DNA of 43,412 bases from Dactylosporangium sp. AC04546 (lineage in GTDB: Bacteria > Actinomycetota > Actinomycetes > Mycobacteriales > Micromonosporaceae). Below the pieces are notes generated by a model. It ran no database searches, was not told the DNA's origin, and saw only the letters and a program-made list of their open reading frames with translations. Below, piece by piece: positions 41,704-43,412 of the stretch (positions within the stretch are counted from its first letter, which is position 1; the number at the start of each line of letters is the position of its first letter). The stretch covers positions 1-43,412 of the forward strand of contig NZ_JAHYSG010000103.1 of NCBI RefSeq assembly GCF_022095675.1. Reading direction: 5' to 3'. Position numbers and translations under genes: made by a program.

Positions 41704-41709
41704 ATCGTA
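41704..41709 (-). promoter_or_regulatory. -10 element of the second TA pair
   Basis: TACGAT on the minus strand, exactly six bases before the antitoxin ATG. No clear operator palindrome is seen here. Confidence 0.6.
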
Positions 41710-41763
41710 CCGGCCCCCGCCCCATCTGAGCCGGCGCGAGCACGAAAGGTCATCTATCAGCGA

Positions 41764-42948
41764 CTAGGCGAGCGCGGTGAGTAGCCGGTCCACGTGCTCC
41801 GGCGTGGTGCCCAGGCCGAGGCTGGCGCGGACCGCTTGGGCCGGGACCGTTTCGGTGCCCAGGCGAGCGGCTGCCTCGGCGAGCAGGCGGCGGGTCAGGG
41901 GGTGGGCGCAGAACAGGCCCGTGCGGACGCCGATGCCGTGGTCGCGGCCCAAGCGGACGGCCAGGTCACCCGGGTCCTCGCCCAGCACCGCGAACGACAC
42001 GATGCCGACCCGTGGCGCTTCCGGGCCGAACAGGCGCAGCTCCTCCACGTGCGGCAGGCTGGCCAGGCCGGCCCGCAGGCGGGTCACCAGGGCCTGCTCG
42101 TGGCTTCCTTCCTGGAGCGCCCGCAGGGCCGTGGCCAGGGCTACCGCGCCCAGCAGGTTCGGCGTCCCGGCCTCGTGGCGGGCCGGGCCGGTCGCCCAGC
42201 GGACGGTGCCGTCGAAGGCCACGTTGGCGCTCGCGCCGCCGCCCGCGAGGTACGGCTCGGCGGTGTCCAGCCAGTCTGCCCGGCCCACCAGCACGCCGGC
42301 GCCGAACGGTGCGTAGATCTTGTGGCCGGAGAACGCCACGTAGTCCGCGCCCAGGTCGGCCAGCGAGACCGGGGCGTGCGGGGCGAGCTGGGCGGCGTCG
42401 ACCGCGATCCGGGCGCCGAAGCGGTGGGCCACGGCGGCGAGCCGCGCGACCGGCCACAGCTCCCCGGTCACATTGCTGGCCGCGGTCACGCTGACCAGCG
42501 TGTTCTTTCCCGTGTGGTACAGGCACCGCGTGAGCGAGTCGACCGCCTCGTCGGCGGACCGGGGCGCCGGCAGCCGCACCACGCCGGCCCAGGGGAGCAG
42601 GTTGGCGTGGTGTTCGGTGTCGAACGTGACGACCGTGGTGCCCGCGGGCACGGCCCGGGCGAGCAGGTTGAACGCGTCGGTGGTGTTCCGCGTGAAGACG
42701 ACGGTGTCGCCCGCACCGCAGCCGAGCACGTCGGCCACGGTCTCGCGGGCCTGCTCGTACTCCCGCGTGCACCGCTCCGACAGCGCCCCCGCGCCGCGGT
42801 GGACGGAGCCGTAGTAGGGCAGCAGCTCGGCGACCGCGTCGGCGACGACCCGCAGGCAGGGGGCGGTGGCGGCGATGTCGAGGTTGGCGAAGTCGACGCT
42901 GCGGCCGTCGCGGAGCTTGACGTCACCGGGGGACAGGACAACGGACAT
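41764..42948 (-). CDS. Class V aminotransferase, cysteine desulfurase-like, under SAM-IV control
   Basis: A protein of 394 aa. The fold-type I PLP enzyme motifs are FTRNTTDAFNLLARA, DTEHHANLLPW, VTAASNVTGELWPV, VDAAQLAPH and FSGHKIYAPFGAGVLVG with the Schiff-base Lys. RTGLFCAHP places a Cys where class II cysteine desulfurases (SufS/CsdA) have the persulfide-forming Cys. Sulfur transfer from cysteine is therefore possible, though related lyases cannot be excluded. ATG 42948 lies 10 nt after GGAAGG, which directly follows the SAM-IV aptamer, so expression should fall when S-adenosylmethionine is plentiful. No suf operon genes are adjacent. Confidence 0.88.
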   Translation of the reverse strand: MSVVLSPGDVKLRDGRSVDFANLDIAATAPCLRVVADAVAELLPYYGSVHRGAGALSERCTREYEQARETVADVLGCGAGDTVVFTRNTTDAFNLLARAVPAGTTVVTFDTEHHANLLPWAGVVRLPAPRSADEAVDSLTRCLYHTGKNTLVSVTAASNVTGELWPVARLAAVAHRFGARIAVDAAQLAPHAPVSLADLGADYVAFSGHKIYAPFGAGVLVGRADWLDTAEPYLAGGGASANVAFDGTVRWATGPARHEAGTPNLLGAVALATALRALQEGSHEQALVTRLRAGLASLPHVEELRLFGPEAPRVGIVSFAVLGEDPGDLAVRLGRDHGIGVRTGLFCAHPLTRRLLAEAAARLGTETVPAQAVRASLGLGTTPEHVDRLLTALA

Positions 42949-42962
42949 GGAGGCATGGCCTT

Positions 42963-43079
42963 CCGTTCGCGCTTGCCCGCCACACCGCGCGACGGGCCGG
43001 GTCATCACCCGGGGCACCCCGCCGCGAACGCGAGGGTTGCCGGCCAGCGAGCCGGGGCTTGGCGCTGGCACTCATGACC
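42963..43079 (-). ncRNA. SAM-IV riboswitch
   Basis: The minus-strand RNA from 43079 starts GGTCATGAGTGCCAGCG and contains AAGCCCCGGCT, CTGGCCGGCAACCCTC, GGGGTGCCCCGGGTGATGACC and a 3' GGCAAGCGCG, matching the recalled actinobacterial SAM-IV aptamer in order and spacing. P1 pairs GGTCAT with ATGACC. The loop GTTCGCG (43029-43023) is perfectly complementary to CGCGAAC (42971-42965), giving the 3' pseudoknot. A CCCGTC/GGCGGG hairpin lies between. The Shine-Dalgarno GGAAGG starts at the next base, so SAM binding should block ribosome access. Confidence 0.93.
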
Positions 43080-43086
43080 TCCGCCG

Positions 43087-43092
43087 ACCATA
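43087..43092 (-). promoter_or_regulatory. -10 of the riboswitch transcript
   Basis: TATGGT on the minus strand is followed by six bases and an A at 43080, so the RNA would start one base before the aptamer. Confidence 0.65.
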
Positions 43093-43099
43093 GCGCGGA

Positions 43100-43105
43100 T
43101 AGAGT
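43100..43105 (+). promoter_or_regulatory. -10 of the divergent Pro/Ala-rich gene
   Basis: TAGAGT is followed by exactly six bases and the ATG at 43112. It lies back to back with the riboswitch promoter, 7 bp away. Confidence 0.6.
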
Positions 43106-43111
43106 TGGCCC

Positions 43112-43412
43112 ATGAGCGAACTCCCGCCGAATGGGACGCCGTCCGACTCACCGGCCGCGCCCGCGGCGGGCCAGTCACCGCCCCCCGACGCCCAGGAGCC
43201 CTCCGCCCCGCGCTACCCGGGGCCGGCGGATGACCAGCCGCCCGCGCCGGTGAGTGGCCAGCCGCCCGCGCCCGCGCCGTGGGTCGCCCCGACCCCGTGG
43301 GCCGCGCCGGCCCCGCCATCGGCCCAGCCGCTCGCCGCCGCGCCGGGCCACGGGTTCACGCCCCCGGCGTCGGCGCCGCCGGCCGCGCCCACCTGGGCCG
43401 GGCCCTCCGGGG
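43112..43412 (+). CDS. Pro/Ala-rich N-terminus of an unidentified protein (partial)
   Basis: 100 codons are visible before the right edge. The sequence (MSELPPNGTPSDSPAAPAAG, then repeated QPPAP and WVAP/WAAP units) is disordered, with no membrane segment yet. Actinobacterial membrane proteins such as RDD or DUF4190 proteins often begin this way, so a membrane domain may follow outside the window. The start is set by the leaderless promoter. Confidence 0.75.
   Translation, partial: MSELPPNGTPSDSPAAPAAGQSPPPDAQEPSAPRYPGPADDQPPAPVSGQPPAPAPWVAPTPWAAPAPPSAQPLAAAPGHGFTPPASAPPAAPTWAGPSG

Overview
The window is 43.4 kb of very GC-rich DNA from an actinobacterium, most likely a member of the Micromonosporaceae (Actinoplanes/Micromonospora-like). 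The main evidence is the folP-folB-folK-DUF3180 cluster, an orphan nuoD with a MidA-like methyltransferase, an MFS-Tmk fusion, a Ku/LigD repair locus, a SAM-IV riboswitch, and many promoters of the form TANNNT followed 6-8 nt later by a start codon. The family-level placement is inference.

Layout. 1-1.25 kb (-): end of a conjugation/secretion-like membrane operon whose large gene runs off the left edge. 1.57-3.87 kb (+): folate biosynthesis folP-folB-folK with DUF3180. 3.99-6.2 kb (+): an RbsC-like orphan permease and two conserved hypotheticals. 6.26-9.83 kb: an osmoprotectant ABC importer of the OpuC type. Its ATPase is divergent from the two permeases with 2 nt between start codons, and its binding lipoprotein is circularly permuted. 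9.87-11.8 kb: a coiled-coil membrane protein with a long charged repetitive tail. 11.8-15.65 kb (-): D-threonine-aldolase-like enzyme, MidA-like methyltransferase, an RHH/MazF toxin-antitoxin pair, and orphan NuoD. 15.78-19.08 kb (+): MFS-thymidylate kinase fusion (apparent ATC start) and DNA polymerase III delta prime.

19.1-22.7 kb (-): a PaoABC-type molybdenum aldehyde oxidoreductase operon, bordered by the C-terminal remnant of a SET-domain gene. 23.0-24.5 kb (-): an LPXTG surface protein with a structured leader. 24.8-27.4 kb: a RicT/PSP1 protein and a membrane metallophosphoesterase. 27.5-28.2 kb: tRNA-Thr(CGT), its terminator, a perfect 8 x 17 bp tandem repeat and an AT-rich palindrome array. 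28.2-29.9 kb (-): a YbaB/WXG-like operon. 30.1-32.7 kb (+): a GntR regulator, then MarR with a DHA2 exporter. 32.9-36.7 kb: acyl-CoA synthetase, a small membrane protein and a GT-C-like membrane protein. 36.8-38.2 kb (-): an exported beta-helix protein. 38.3-41.2 kb: the NHEJ locus, with ku divergent from separate ligase and polymerase genes. 41.15-41.7 kb (-): a second RHH/MazF-like pair. 41.8-43.1 kb (-): a cysteine-desulfurase-like enzyme under a SAM-IV riboswitch. A Pro/Ala-rich gene runs off the right edge.

Most informative observations: the circularly permuted osmoprotectant-binding protein; the orphan NuoD whose quinone-site Tyr is Trp while the Arg methylated by NDUFAF7 is kept, with an NDUFAF7/MidA homologue 0.6 kb away; the SAM-IV riboswitch with a 7-bp pseudoknot abutting the Shine-Dalgarno sequence of a desulfurase-like gene; and the window-wide leaderless promoter signature.
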